Assembly: GCA_039028895.1 (NCBI GenBank) | Contig: JBCCHF010000004.1 | Span: forward strand, 124,001 to 188,000 | DNA length: 64,000 bases | Origin: JAHDCJ01 sp039028895 | GTDB lineage: Bacteria; Bacteroidota; Bacteroidia; Chitinophagales; Saprospiraceae | Direction: 5' to 3' | In this document: piece by piece, positions 42,420 to 51,595 of the stretch | Numbering within the stretch: the stretch's first letter is position 1 | Layout of the letters: each line of letters opens with the position of its first letter | Program-made: the position numbers and the translations under genes | Notes under the pieces: model-generated | Database searches by the model: none | Told to the model about the DNA's origin: nothing | What the model saw: the letters and a program-made list of their open reading frames with translations, nothing else

Positions 42420-43321
42420 TGAATTACCATCTTACCCATTTGAAAGAACTTGAGTCAGAGTCTATTTTCGTTTTGCGCGAAGTGGCTGCCCAGTTCGAGA
42501 ATCCTGTCCTGATGTTTTCAGGCGGGAAAGATTCCATATTAATGACACATCTTGCGATGAAGGCTTTCTACCCTGCCCGCATCCCGTTTCCTTTGCTCCA
42601 TGTTGATACCGGACATAATTTTCCTGAAGCCATCGAATTCAGAGATAATCTGGTTGAGAAACTTGGTGTGAGGCTGATCGTTGGCTCTGTGCAAGAAGCC
42701 ATAGACAAAGGTCTTGTCGTTGAAGAGAAAGGTTATAACGCCAGTCGTAATGGCCTGCAGACGACCGTTCTGCTCGAAACGCTGGAAAACAACAAATACG
42801 ATGCTGCCCTGGGTGGTGGTCGTCGCGACGAGGAAAAGGCCAGAGCCAAGGAGCGTTTCTTCTCACATCGTGATGAGTTTGGTCAGTGGGATCCTAAAAA
42901 CCAGCGACCAGAACTCTGGAACCTGTTTAATGGTAAAAAACAAGTTGGCGAGCACTTCAGGGTTTTTCCAATCAGTAACTGGACAGAACTCGACGTCTGG
43001 CAGTATATGGCTCTGGAAAATATAGAATTACCTTCTCTTTACTTTTCCCATAAAAGAAAATGTATTGTCAGGGATGGCGTAATTCTGGCTGATTCAGAAC
43101 ACCTGATGCTTAAGCCTGATGAAGAACCGGAAGAAATGACGATCAGGTTTAGAACCATCGGAGATATGACCTGCACAGGCGCAACACTCTCTGATGCCGA
43201 CGATCTGGAAAAGATCATTAAGGAAGTTGCCACTACAAGGGTAACTGAGCGCGGAGGAAGAGCCGACGACAAACGCTCAGAAACCTCAATGGAAGATCGC
43301 AAGATCCAGGGTTATTTCTAA
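42419..43321 (+). CDS. cysD: Sulfate adenylyltransferase subunit 2 CysD
   Basis: The PP-loop ATP pyrophosphatase subunit of ATP sulfurylase, which makes APS from sulfate and ATP. The motif is MFSGGKDSILM (SGGKDS at 34-39), with HVDTGHNFPE, ALGGGRRDEEKARAKER and the C-terminal RKIQGYF-type ending (here DRKIQGYF). It has 300 residues and a one-base overlap with cysC, and is followed by cysN after 59 bases. Confidence 0.97.
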   Translation: MNYHLTHLKELESESIFVLREVAAQFENPVLMFSGGKDSILMTHLAMKAFYPARIPFPLLHVDTGHNFPEAIEFRDNLVEKLGVRLIVGSVQEAIDKGLVVEEKGYNASRNGLQTTVLLETLENNKYDAALGGGRRDEEKARAKERFFSHRDEFGQWDPKNQRPELWNLFNGKKQVGEHFRVFPISNWTELDVWQYMALENIELPSLYFSHKRKCIVRDGVILADSEHLMLKPDEEPEEMTIRFRTIGDMTCTGATLSDADDLEKIIKEVATTRVTERGGRADDKRSETSMEDRKIQGYF

Positions 43322-43380
43322 AATTGAATTGCGGGCTTTTCATGCCCCGGGCTCCAATCAAGTAAATCGAGACAACACAA

Positions 43381-44658
43381 ATGAACGAAGTACTTTCAGC
43401 AGAAGAATATAGCAAAATGGACCTCCTCCGTTTCACGACAGCCGGTAGTGTCGACGACGGAAAAAGTACCCTAATCGGTAGAATGCTATACGATAGCAAA
43501 TCCATTTTCGAAGACCAATACGAAGCCATTAAGAAAACCAGTGAGCGCCGTGGAGAAGGTGAAGTAAATCTTGCTCTCCTCACAGACGGACTTAAGGCAG
43601 AGCGCGAACAGGGTATCACAATCGATGTGGCATATCGCTATTTCGCTACCCCAAAACGTAAATTCATTATTGCTGATACGCCTGGCCACATCCAGTACAC
43701 CCGTAACATGGTAACTGGCGCTTCAACCGCTAACCTCGCACTCATCCTGATCGATGCACGAAAAGGGATTGTAGAACAGACCAGGAGACACTCCTTTATT
43801 GCCTCCCTCCTACAGATTCCACATATCATCATTTGCATCAATAAAATGGACCTGGTTGATTACAGCCAGGAGGTGTATGAAAACATCAAAGAAGAATTCA
43901 GCAGTTTCGCTGCCAAGCTGGATGTTTATGACATTCACTTTGTACCGATTTCTGCGTTGAGAGGTGACAATGTTGTTGAAAGGTCAACCAATATGGACTG
44001 GTATGGTGGATCAACCTTGTTATACTATCTTGAAAACATCCATATTGGCAGTGATCATAATCTGATTGACTGCAGATTCCCGGTTCAGTATGTTATCAGA
44101 CCAAACACTGACCAGTTCCACGATTATCGTGGTTATTCCGGAAGGATAGCAGGTGGTATTTTCAAAACTGGTGATAAAGTTATGACGATGCCATCTGGCT
44201 TTACGACAAAGATCAAGCAGATCAACACCTTTGATGGCCCCGTAAAAGAAGCTTATCCGCCAATGTCGGTGACGATGTTACTCGAAGACGAGATTGATAT
44301 CAGCCGTGGTGATATAATCGTGAGGGAAAACAACGTTCCGAAATCTAGTCAGGATATTGAGTTGATGGTGTGCTGGTTTAACGACAAACCCATGCAACTT
44401 CGCGGCAAATACACGATCCTGCATACTACCAGAGAAGCTCGCTGTATAGTTAAAGACATCCGCTATAAAATGGATATCAATACGCTACACCGTGATATTG
44501 AAGACAAGCATATTGGCATGAACGATATTGCCCGTGTAGTTATCCGCACTACGAAACCTCTTTTCCACGACATTTACAGGAAAAACAGGATCACCGGCTC
44601 TGTTTTATTGGTCAATGAAGGCACCAATGAAACAGTGGCCGCGGGTATGATCATCTAG
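43381..44658 (+). CDS. cysN: Sulfate adenylyltransferase subunit 1 CysN (GTPase)
   Basis: The elongation-factor-like GTPase subunit that drives APS formation together with CysD. The G-motifs are GSVDDGKST (22-30), DTPGHIQYTRNM and NKMDLVD, with EREQGITIDVAYRYF in switch I/II. It has 425 residues, somewhat shorter than E. coli CysN (475), and no APS kinase domain is fused at the C-terminus; cysC supplies that activity two genes upstream. Confidence 0.97.
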   Translation: MNEVLSAEEYSKMDLLRFTTAGSVDDGKSTLIGRMLYDSKSIFEDQYEAIKKTSERRGEGEVNLALLTDGLKAEREQGITIDVAYRYFATPKRKFIIADTPGHIQYTRNMVTGASTANLALILIDARKGIVEQTRRHSFIASLLQIPHIIICINKMDLVDYSQEVYENIKEEFSSFAAKLDVYDIHFVPISALRGDNVVERSTNMDWYGGSTLLYYLENIHIGSDHNLIDCRFPVQYVIRPNTDQFHDYRGYSGRIAGGIFKTGDKVMTMPSGFTTKIKQINTFDGPVKEAYPPMSVTMLLEDEIDISRGDIIVRENNVPKSSQDIELMVCWFNDKPMQLRGKYTILHTTREARCIVKDIRYKMDINTLHRDIEDKHIGMNDIARVVIRTTKPLFHDIYRKNRITGSVLLVNEGTNETVAAGMII

Positions 44659-44662
44659 AGCA

Positions 44663-45304
44663 ATGTCTGCTTCTCAATTTCTGATCGAAGCTTGTGTCGA
44701 ATCGCTCAAGGAAGCTCTTTCAGCGGAAGCTCAAGGTGCTCACCGGATCGAACTTTGTAGCAGACTTGACCTCGATGGCCTTACACCATCCCGTAAACTT
44801 ATTCGGGAAGTTATTCAAGCGCTAAACATCCCGGTTAACGTTATGATCAGGCCCAGGGCGGGCAACTTTGTCTACTCCCATGTCGAAATAGAGAAAATGC
44901 AGGCGTCCATTAAGTTCTGTAAAGAAATTGGAGCGAATGGTGTCGTTTTTGGCATTTTGGACAACCAGAATGAAGTAGATATTACCACAACCCGTATCCT
45001 GGCCGAGCTGGCATCGCCTATGCAAGTTACTTTCCACAAAGCGATTGATGAAGTTCCTGATCCAATAGCATCAGTAAAGGTGCTGAATAATATACCTTCC
45101 GTTACCGGAATACTGACCTCGGGACAAGCCAAAACCGCTAAAGACGGCCATCTGGTGATTAAAGCCATGGCAAAGGCAACGCTCAATCATTTAACAATTA
45201 TTGCAGCTGGAAAAATAACCAATAAAAACCTGGAAAACCTTCATAAATTGATAGGCGTCAATGCCTATCACGGAAGAAAGATTACTGGAAATTTGAATAA
45301 TTGA
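44663..45304 (+). CDS. cutC: CutC family protein
   Basis: A TIM-barrel protein of 213 residues with the CutC landmarks IEACVESLKEALSAEAQGAHRIELCS, MIRPRAGNFVYS and ILTSGQAKTAKDG. The family was named for copper homeostasis in E. coli, but its biochemical role is unclear. It starts 4 bases after the cysN stop, so it sits inside the sulfation operon. Whether that position is meaningful or accidental cannot be judged from the sequence. Confidence 0.9.
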   Translation: MSASQFLIEACVESLKEALSAEAQGAHRIELCSRLDLDGLTPSRKLIREVIQALNIPVNVMIRPRAGNFVYSHVEIEKMQASIKFCKEIGANGVVFGILDNQNEVDITTTRILAELASPMQVTFHKAIDEVPDPIASVKVLNNIPSVTGILTSGQAKTAKDGHLVIKAMAKATLNHLTIIAAGKITNKNLENLHKLIGVNAYHGRKITGNLNN

Positions 45305-45327
45305 CGATTTGAAAAGATTTTTGGATA

Positions 45328-45966
45328 ATGTTTACCGAATTTGATCTCGAAAACTGGGAACGAAAGCACCTCTTTCATTTCTTCAAAGCCTACAATGACC
45401 CCTTCTTCAATATCACTGGAAATGTTGATGTATCGACGCTTTACAGTTTTTGCAAAAAACATGATTATTCCATTTTCCTGACTTCAATATTCTGTTGCAC
45501 CAATGCCGCCAATCTAGTTCAAAATTTTCGACTCCGCATCCAGAATGATAAGGTGATTGAATATCATAAAATTGATGCAGGCTCCACTGTACTTTACGAA
45601 GATCAGACTTTTGGATTTGCCTACTTTGATTACGAGGCGGAATTTAGTGCATTTTACAACGCTGCAAAACCAATACTCGATGCCAACTTAAGTGGCAAGT
45701 CTTTTAGTCCTCGTGACAATGATATTAATATGCTGCATTTCTCAGTCATTCCATGGGTGGCATTTACGAGTTTCAAACATGCCCGTCGGCATAACACTAC
45801 AGATACGATTCCCAAGGTTGTGCTAGGTAAGATATTTGATGACAATGATAAAAAGATGATGCCGATATCAGTAGAGGTCCATCATAGCTTAATGGATGGG
45901 CTTCATGTAGGTCTGTACTTTGACCAACTCCAGAAGGTGATCAACGATTTAGACAATTCCCGCTAA
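45328..45966 (+). CDS. CatA-like (chloramphenicol acetyltransferase family) acetyltransferase
   Basis: The 212 residues match the trimeric CAT fold: a start FDLENWERKHLFHFF, FFNITGNVDVS, the hallmark FSVIPWVAFTSF and the catalytic motif HHSLMDGLH (H185/H186, D190, G191). CAT enzymes use acetyl-CoA and the second-strand histidine to acetylate a hydroxyl. Its ATG-side neighbour is cutC, and its stop overlaps the start of a sulfotransferase, so it belongs to the glycan-modifying operon. An O-acetyltransferase role on a sugar or small precursor is more likely here than antibiotic resistance, but the substrate is unknown. Confidence 0.85.
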   Translation: MFTEFDLENWERKHLFHFFKAYNDPFFNITGNVDVSTLYSFCKKHDYSIFLTSIFCCTNAANLVQNFRLRIQNDKVIEYHKIDAGSTVLYEDQTFGFAYFDYEAEFSAFYNAAKPILDANLSGKSFSPRDNDINMLHFSVIPWVAFTSFKHARRHNTTDTIPKVVLGKIFDDNDKKMMPISVEVHHSLMDGLHVGLYFDQLQKVINDLDNSR

Positions 45967-46763
45967 TGTCAGCTGATCATAAACATATCTTGGTCATTTC
46001 TCACAGAAGATCGGGTACTCACCTGACCATAGACGCCATCAGAAATAACTTTTTGCCGTTTAAGACATCTGAGTTATTGGTTTTTGACCGTTTGCTACCG
46101 GGAGCTTCAGAACCGTTAACTACTAACAGCCTTGAATTGGGGTTAACCCAAAATAATATGGTCTTAAAAGCGCATCTTTTACCTGGAAGCGAATTATCAG
46201 ATGCCGGATCAACTCCTGAGTTACAATTGGCAGATAAGCTTCTGGGTGATCTTCCCAAAATCTATGTTTATCGCGATGGACGAGATACAATGGTCTCTCT
46301 TTTCGATTATCTGAAAGCATTCCATAAACCTTCAATGCAGCTTTCTTTTAAAGAATTTTTGAGAACAAACAACCATTTCGGTCCGGAAAGGTTTGGGCAT
46401 ATGAACCGTGTAGCGTTTTGGAACCATCACGTTAGTTCATGGATGAACAAAAGCGGAAATATTTTATTTTTGTCGTTTGAAGAGCTCGTTAACGACTACA
46501 CTACAGCCCTGAAAAAAATGGTTTCTTTCATAGACCTTCCGGTAAACGGAGACATCATTGATGTCAGATTAAAGCCCAAAAACCTTTTCAGGAAACTGTT
46601 AGATAAAGTGAGCAGTTTGGGTCGAAAAAATGAGATACAGCGCACTCAAGTCCTTTTCAACAAGGGTTCAATAGGGCGCTACAAATCATATTTTGACGAA
46701 GAAGATCTTGAATTTTTTAATGCCCATGGGGGCGAATTGTTAAATCGATTAGGTTATGATTAA
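45966..46763 (+). CDS. PAPS-dependent sulfotransferase (1)
   Basis: The 265 residues show the classical sulfotransferase core: the 5'-phosphosulfate loop ISHRRSGTHLTIDAI (11-25), the 3'-phosphate motif VYRDGRDTMVS (101-111) and LFLSFEELVNDYTTALKKMVSFIDLP, as in cytosolic-type bacterial sulfotransferases. No signal or membrane segment is visible, so it should act in the cytosol on a nucleotide- or lipid-linked sugar. It overlaps the cat gene by one base and the next sulfotransferase by 8 bases. Confidence 0.88.
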   Translation: MSADHKHILVISHRRSGTHLTIDAIRNNFLPFKTSELLVFDRLLPGASEPLTTNSLELGLTQNNMVLKAHLLPGSELSDAGSTPELQLADKLLGDLPKIYVYRDGRDTMVSLFDYLKAFHKPSMQLSFKEFLRTNNHFGPERFGHMNRVAFWNHHVSSWMNKSGNILFLSFEELVNDYTTALKKMVSFIDLPVNGDIIDVRLKPKNLFRKLLDKVSSLGRKNEIQRTQVLFNKGSIGRYKSYFDEEDLEFFNAHGGELLNRLGYD

Positions 46764-47517
46764 CCGCCTTATCGACAACTATCGGCAGAAATCGGAAAAC
46801 AAGCAGGCAAAAGCTATTGCTGAAGCCTTCAGCTTCCATCCTGACTTTGAGCGGATCTATCACTACCAGGTTCGGAAAACAGGGGGTGTAAGCCTCAACC
46901 TTTCATTCTTTCAGCTCAATGGCAAAGAACCTGCTGGTGAACTTTATAAGCCTTTTGAGACCAACCAGCCTCAACGTATTTTTGCCGGACAAAAGGTCTA
47001 TGTGGGGTGGGATAAGGAATTTATTGAACAAGGTCATTATTTCTACGGATTTTCCCATATCCCTATGCATTTCCTGCAATTGCCGCCCAATTCATTTACA
47101 TTCACCTGTCTTCGTGACCCTGTTAACCGGGTATTGGCGCATTATGATATGCTGCGCTACCTCCGTGATAACAACCCCAATCATCCATCTCTGAAGAACG
47201 ATGGCAAATGGCTGGGCAATTCATTAAATGACTTTCTCGACAACTGCCCGAAGTCCCACCTGCTCAACCAGCTTTTTATGTTTTCAGGTGGCTTCAATGC
47301 AGAAGAAGCCGCAGAGAATGTCAAAAAGCTGAACTTCTTCATGTACATGGTTTCATTTGAGGAGGACCTCACCAAACTGGGTAAGTTACTCAACCTGGAA
47401 TTGGAATTATTCCAGGAAGCACCTTATAAAAATCGTGAGGATATTAAAGAATCTGAATTGACCCGCTTGCGCGAAATGCTTGAGCCGGAATATGTCTTAT
47501 TGAAGATGTTAGCCTAA
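46756..47517 (+). CDS. Sulfotransferase family protein (2)
   Basis: The 253 residues resemble the Golgi-type/heparan sulfotransferase family more than the first enzyme. The start has YHYQVRKTGGVSLNLSFF in place of the 5'-loop, and the 3'-phosphate region reads FTCLRDPVNRVLAHY (about 116-130). A downstream NFFMYMVSFEEDLTKLGKLLNLE segment is typical of the group. It overlaps the previous gene by 8 bases and is convergent with the third sulfotransferase, overlapping by 4 bases at the stops. The substrate is unknown. Confidence 0.8.
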   Translation: MINRLIDNYRQKSENKQAKAIAEAFSFHPDFERIYHYQVRKTGGVSLNLSFFQLNGKEPAGELYKPFETNQPQRIFAGQKVYVGWDKEFIEQGHYFYGFSHIPMHFLQLPPNSFTFTCLRDPVNRVLAHYDMLRYLRDNNPNHPSLKNDGKWLGNSLNDFLDNCPKSHLLNQLFMFSGGFNAEEAAENVKKLNFFMYMVSFEEDLTKLGKLLNLELELFQEAPYKNREDIKESELTRLREMLEPEYVLLKMLA

Positions 47518-48452
47518 AATTTATAGGCTTCTGTGTAATGCTGGATCCCGATTTCCGGAAATTTTTCAATGATTTTGCGATTGTTTTCCCGATAATACTC
47601 CCTGGCTATGTGGCTAACGTACTTCTGATCAATATTTTCCTCATTCATGGGCAGAATTTTCAGGACCTTCTGGTAAAGCTTTATGACAACTTTATTGTCA
47701 ACGATTATCCGCAGCCTATTGAGCAGCCTTTTCCTGTATAGGGCTTCATCATCCAAACTCATATTGCTTTTGGTTTTTCCCAGGTTTTTGATCTTTGGTG
47801 TATTATCTCCTGTGATGTTTGCCAATTTTGTTAATGTTTCTTCTGGACGTGCGATCAGGTCTTCAAAAAGAAACACATAGACATTCTTAAACAAGGATTT
47901 GTACAACTCGATGAGTTCGAAATGCTTGAATGTATCAAGGTGTACCTGGAAATTTGATGTATTAAAATACCCCTTTGCCAGTTTTTGAGGCTTACCAAAA
48001 AAGCTGGTATCAATTTCGGCTTTTCCAGGAAACCAGATAAATTCATTGATTCGCCTGTACCCATCATCGCGGCTTTTGACATACTGATTATAGTGCGATA
48101 AAAGCAGTCCTTCCTGTCCCCTAATGAACAGGATTATCGTGGCATCAGGAAAAATAGAATGCAGTCGTTTAGCAATAAGCGTACGGTTGATGACGTGGAA
48201 GAACAACGGTTTCCCGGAAAGGGATTCTGTAGAAACCAAAACCTGATCGCCTTTCCATTGCCCAGCTTCCTGCCTTGCCTCCTCTTCATCGTATAGCGAA
48301 TCATCAGCCATCATCATCTTGTTCCATCCATCAAGCGCATGAATGGTTTTCCGATCGACATAAGTGGTATTTTCCAGTTGGGGAAAGAATTGCTCCTGAA
48401 GGAATGTAGTCGCCGTTTTGTGAAGGCCGATATGAAAATACATCTTTGACAT
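47514..48452 (-). CDS. Sulfotransferase family protein (3)
   Basis: The 312 residues begin MYFHIGLHKTATTFLQEQFF, a PAPS 5'-loop of the heparan/chondroitin-like type, followed by VLVSTESLSG and TIILFIRGQEGLLLSHYNQYVKS, the 3'-phosphate region. The C-terminal third is basic and helical. It lies on the opposite strand to the other two sulfotransferases and is divergent from a glycosyltransferase. No full -7 box is seen in the 75-base spacer. Confidence 0.83.
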   Translation of the reverse strand: MSKMYFHIGLHKTATTFLQEQFFPQLENTTYVDRKTIHALDGWNKMMMADDSLYDEEEARQEAGQWKGDQVLVSTESLSGKPLFFHVINRTLIAKRLHSIFPDATIILFIRGQEGLLLSHYNQYVKSRDDGYRRINEFIWFPGKAEIDTSFFGKPQKLAKGYFNTSNFQVHLDTFKHFELIELYKSLFKNVYVFLFEDLIARPEETLTKLANITGDNTPKIKNLGKTKSNMSLDDEALYRKRLLNRLRIIVDNKVVIKLYQKVLKILPMNEENIDQKYVSHIAREYYRENNRKIIEKFPEIGIQHYTEAYKF

Positions 48453-48527
48453 GTCGACAGGAATTTAAGAAAATCCGAGTACATTTACAGCGATACCATT
48501 CTCAAACAAATCGACAAATCCCTCTAA

Positions 48528-49466
48528 ATGTCATTAGCCCCTATAGCGTTATTTGTGTACAACAGGCCAACCCATACCCTGAAGTGCCTCGAATCGCTAA
48601 AACGCAACCCGGAGGCTAGGGTATCATGCTTATACATTTTCGCCGATGGGCCAAAGGCAGATGCCTCACCCAAAGACATCAAGGCGATAGAAGCAACAAG
48701 AGCAGCGATCAGAATGGAAAAGTGGTGCCAGGAGGTAGTGATCCATGAAGCCGAAAAGAACAAAGGCCTGGCCCATTCGATAATGGACGGGGTTACAAAA
48801 GTAGTTGAGCAGCATGGTAGTATCATCGTGTTTGAAGATGATAACGAATTATCATCAGGCACACTTAGTTTCCTTAATAACGCCCTCGCCACCTATGAAG
48901 GAGAGCCAAAGGTCATGCATATTTCTTCTTATATGTTTCCAGTAAAGGACATATTACCTGACACTTTTTTCTACTCCCCTACCACATGTATGGGCGGCTG
49001 GGCCACCTGGCAGCGTGCATGGAAACTGCTGGAACGCGATCCCAAAAAACTATTAACCACCATTGAGGCTAAATATGACCCTTCCTATTTTAGCCTTGAT
49101 GGACACTATGATTTTCTCGATCACCTCCGAGCCAATGTTGACGGCCGTATCAACTCATGGGCAATTCGATGGCAGGCATCGGTTTACATTAAGGGTGGTC
49201 TCAGTCTGCACCCTGGCCACTCTTTGGTGCGCAATGTCGGGTTTGATGAAACAGGGGTCCATAGTAACTGGCATCAAAAGCCGCTTTTCCATCATGAAAC
49301 TCTTGCCGAAAAGATAGAGATCAAGCCGATTCCAATCGAGGAATCAAAAATAGCTCGTAATGCTATGAAAGCACATTATGACAATCACTATAACCAGAGT
49401 TTCATTAAGAAGATCAGGAGAAAACTGCTATCCGGTTATTACCGGATGAAAAACCTGTTGTCATGA
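48528..49466 (+). CDS. Glycosyltransferase, GT-A type
   Basis: The 312 residues start PIALFVYNRPTHTLKCLESLKRN, typical of a family 2-like or GNT-I-like fold, with the metal-binding acidic cluster FEDDNE (102-107) and an acceptor region MGGWATWQRAWKLLE seen in polysaccharide-locus enzymes. There are no membrane helices. The last 4 bases overlap the next glycosyltransferase gene. It probably adds one sugar to the lipid-linked repeat unit. Confidence 0.85.
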   Translation: MSLAPIALFVYNRPTHTLKCLESLKRNPEARVSCLYIFADGPKADASPKDIKAIEATRAAIRMEKWCQEVVIHEAEKNKGLAHSIMDGVTKVVEQHGSIIVFEDDNELSSGTLSFLNNALATYEGEPKVMHISSYMFPVKDILPDTFFYSPTTCMGGWATWQRAWKLLERDPKKLLTTIEAKYDPSYFSLDGHYDFLDHLRANVDGRINSWAIRWQASVYIKGGLSLHPGHSLVRNVGFDETGVHSNWHQKPLFHHETLAEKIEIKPIPIEESKIARNAMKAHYDNHYNQSFIKKIRRKLLSGYYRMKNLLS

Positions 49467-50665
49467 ATGTACTTCATATAAATACGTTATTGAGAGGAGG
49501 TGCAGGCCGGGCGGCACAACGCCTTCAGAAAGGACTCCTAGAAGTTGGTGTTGCCACTAGCCTGATGACGCTTGAGAATTCGATGACAGACATTCCCGGC
49601 CATATCTGGTTCCCAGCCTATTTTGAAAATCCAGTTGCCCGGAAAACGATGCTGGCTGCTGCTAAGGTCCGGCATTGGCAATATAAACTCGGGCAACTCA
49701 GAAAGCCTAAAAGCCATGAGCCATATCGCCAGATCTATTCACCTTACGACATAACCAGGCACGAAAAATATAAGTCCGCTGACCTTGTTCATTTGCATTG
49801 GGTTCCGGGGTTTCTTGATTTCCTTTCTTTCTTCAAAAAGAATAACAAACCAGTAGTTTGGACCCTCCACGATATGTTCCCTTTTTCTGGTGGCTATCAT
49901 TATGAGGTCGGCTTCCCGGTAACGGCATTTAATAAAGAAATAGAAAAGCAGCTCAAACTCAAAAAGGAACTTTACACAGGCCAGAATATTCATGTAGTCG
50001 GACTTTCAGAATGGCTGACTGCCAAATCGAGATCCAGTAACTTGTTAGGACAATTTCCCCATCATCTCATTCAAAACGGCCTTGAGACTGCGATCTTCAA
50101 GTACCAGGATAAAGTGTCGGCAAGAGTGGAACTAAACCTCCCGAAGTACCGGACCATTTGTTTATTTGTTTCAGATTATCTAGACAATCCACGAAAAGGA
50201 CTTCAGTTATTACTGGAGGCCTGGTCAAAAGTTGAGCAGGAAGATGTAATGCTCGTTGCCATAGGCAAACCAACAGAGGCTTTCAAAAAAATCAATGGCC
50301 TGGAAATCTTTGGCTTGGTCAGAGATGATGAAATATTAGCTCAACTGTATGCTGCGGCCGATGTGTTTATCCTTCCGTCAATAGAAGATAATCTGCCCAA
50401 TACGGTTATGGAGGCTCTAAGCTGCGGATGTCCCGTCCTGGCATTTGAAACAGGAGGAATTCCTGACATGGTAGACAACAAACGAAATGGCCTGCTCGTT
50501 AAAGAGCAAGACCCGAGTGCGCTAGGCAAAGGGATTAATGAAATACTAAAACAATCTGGCGAGTTTAACAGGTATAATATTGCACTTAAAGCATCAGAAA
50601 AATTTGATTACAGGCTTCAGGCAAAGCGAATGAAGGCATTGTACAAATCCATTCTCTCAGAATAG
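49463..50665 (+). CDS. Glycosyltransferase family 4
   Basis: A 400-residue GT-B enzyme: N-terminal domain with LRGGAGRAAQRLQKGL and HLHWVPGF, and C-terminal donor domain with FVSDYLDNPRKGLQLLLEAW, FGLVRDDEILAQLYAAADVFILPS and the EX7E-like EDNLPNTVMEALSCGCPVLAFETGG. The donor sugar cannot be read. The gene overlaps the upstream glycosyltransferase by 4 bases. Confidence 0.92.
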   Translation: MNVLHINTLLRGGAGRAAQRLQKGLLEVGVATSLMTLENSMTDIPGHIWFPAYFENPVARKTMLAAAKVRHWQYKLGQLRKPKSHEPYRQIYSPYDITRHEKYKSADLVHLHWVPGFLDFLSFFKKNNKPVVWTLHDMFPFSGGYHYEVGFPVTAFNKEIEKQLKLKKELYTGQNIHVVGLSEWLTAKSRSSNLLGQFPHHLIQNGLETAIFKYQDKVSARVELNLPKYRTICLFVSDYLDNPRKGLQLLLEAWSKVEQEDVMLVAIGKPTEAFKKINGLEIFGLVRDDEILAQLYAAADVFILPSIEDNLPNTVMEALSCGCPVLAFETGGIPDMVDNKRNGLLVKEQDPSALGKGINEILKQSGEFNRYNIALKASEKFDYRLQAKRMKALYKSILSE

Positions 50666-50683
50666 TATTAAAATCCTTTTGAT

Positions 50684-50691
50684 TACTTTTG
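50684..50691 (+). promoter_or_regulatory. -7 box of rfbA
   Basis: TACTTTTG matches TAnnTTTG in the context ATTACTTTTGCG. The start would be near 50698, 13 bases before the rfbA ATG. It could restart transcription within the polysaccharide region. Confidence 0.5.
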
Positions 50692-50710
50692 CGCCGACAA
50701 ATTTTCAACT

Positions 50711-51574
50711 ATGAAAGGCATAATTCTTGCCGGTGGTGCCGGAACGCGACTCTTCCCCATCACTATGGCCATGAGTAAGCAATTGCTTCCTATCTACGAT
50801 AAACCGATGATCTATTACCCTTTATCCATTCTCATGATGGCTAATATCAGGGAAATACTGATCATTTCGACCCCGCACGATCTTCCTAATTTTCAAAAAC
50901 TGCTTGGAGATGGCAAAAATTGGGGACTATCACTTTCCTATGTAGAACAACCCATTCCGAATGGCCTTGCACAAGCTTTTGTGCTAGGAGAAGAATTTAT
51001 TGGGAATGACAAGGTTTCATTGATTCTCGGTGATAACATTTTCTATGGTGCGGGATTGCCAAAATTGTTAACTAATGCCAATGATCCAGATGGTGGAAAT
51101 ATTTTCGCTTACCAGGTTTCTGATCCAGAAAGATATGGTGTAGTTGACTTTGACGAAGACTTCACTGCCCTTTCCATAGAAGAAAAGCCAAAGGAGCCGA
51201 AATCAAATTATGCTGTTCCCGGTTTGTACTTTTATGATAATTCAGTCGTTGAAGTCGCTAAAAACATTGAACCTTCTGCCCGTGGTGAGTATGAAATCAC
51301 TGATGTCAATAAATATTATCTGGAAAGAGGTAAATTGAAGGTAAGCGTTTTAAGTCGTGGTACAGCCTGGCTGGATACAGGTACAGTTGATTCACTCATG
51401 CAGGCCAGCCAGTTTATCCAGGTTATCGAAAAGCGGCAGGGATTAAAGATTGGTTGCCCGGAAGAGATAGCCTATCGCATGAAATTCATTGACGCTGAAC
51501 AATTAAAAGAACTTGCAAAACCATTAGCAAAAAGCGGTTACGGGGAGTATCTCACCGGATTGCTACCCATATAG
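50711..51574 (+). CDS. rfbA: Glucose-1-phosphate thymidylyltransferase RfbA
   Basis: Makes dTDP-glucose from glucose-1-phosphate and dTTP, the first step toward dTDP-rhamnose and related deoxysugars. The motifs are GGAGTRLFPIT (8-18), KQLLPIYDKPMIYYPLS, LGDNIFYG and SRGTAWLDTGT. It has 287 residues. rfbB, rfbC and rfbD are not beside it and not elsewhere in the window, so the remaining steps must lie outside or the product feeds another sugar. A -7 box lies just upstream. Confidence 0.95.
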   Translation: MKGIILAGGAGTRLFPITMAMSKQLLPIYDKPMIYYPLSILMMANIREILIISTPHDLPNFQKLLGDGKNWGLSLSYVEQPIPNGLAQAFVLGEEFIGNDKVSLILGDNIFYGAGLPKLLTNANDPDGGNIFAYQVSDPERYGVVDFDEDFTALSIEEKPKEPKSNYAVPGLYFYDNSVVEVAKNIEPSARGEYEITDVNKYYLERGKLKVSVLSRGTAWLDTGTVDSLMQASQFIQVIEKRQGLKIGCPEEIAYRMKFIDAEQLKELAKPLAKSGYGEYLTGLLPI

Positions 51575-51595
51575 ACACCACTTATCACACTTACT

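Noticed and set aside
45328..45966. Acquired chloramphenicol resistance gene
   Set aside because: No mobile element or resistance context; it is tightly packed in a sulfation operon, so a native acetyltransferase is more likely.
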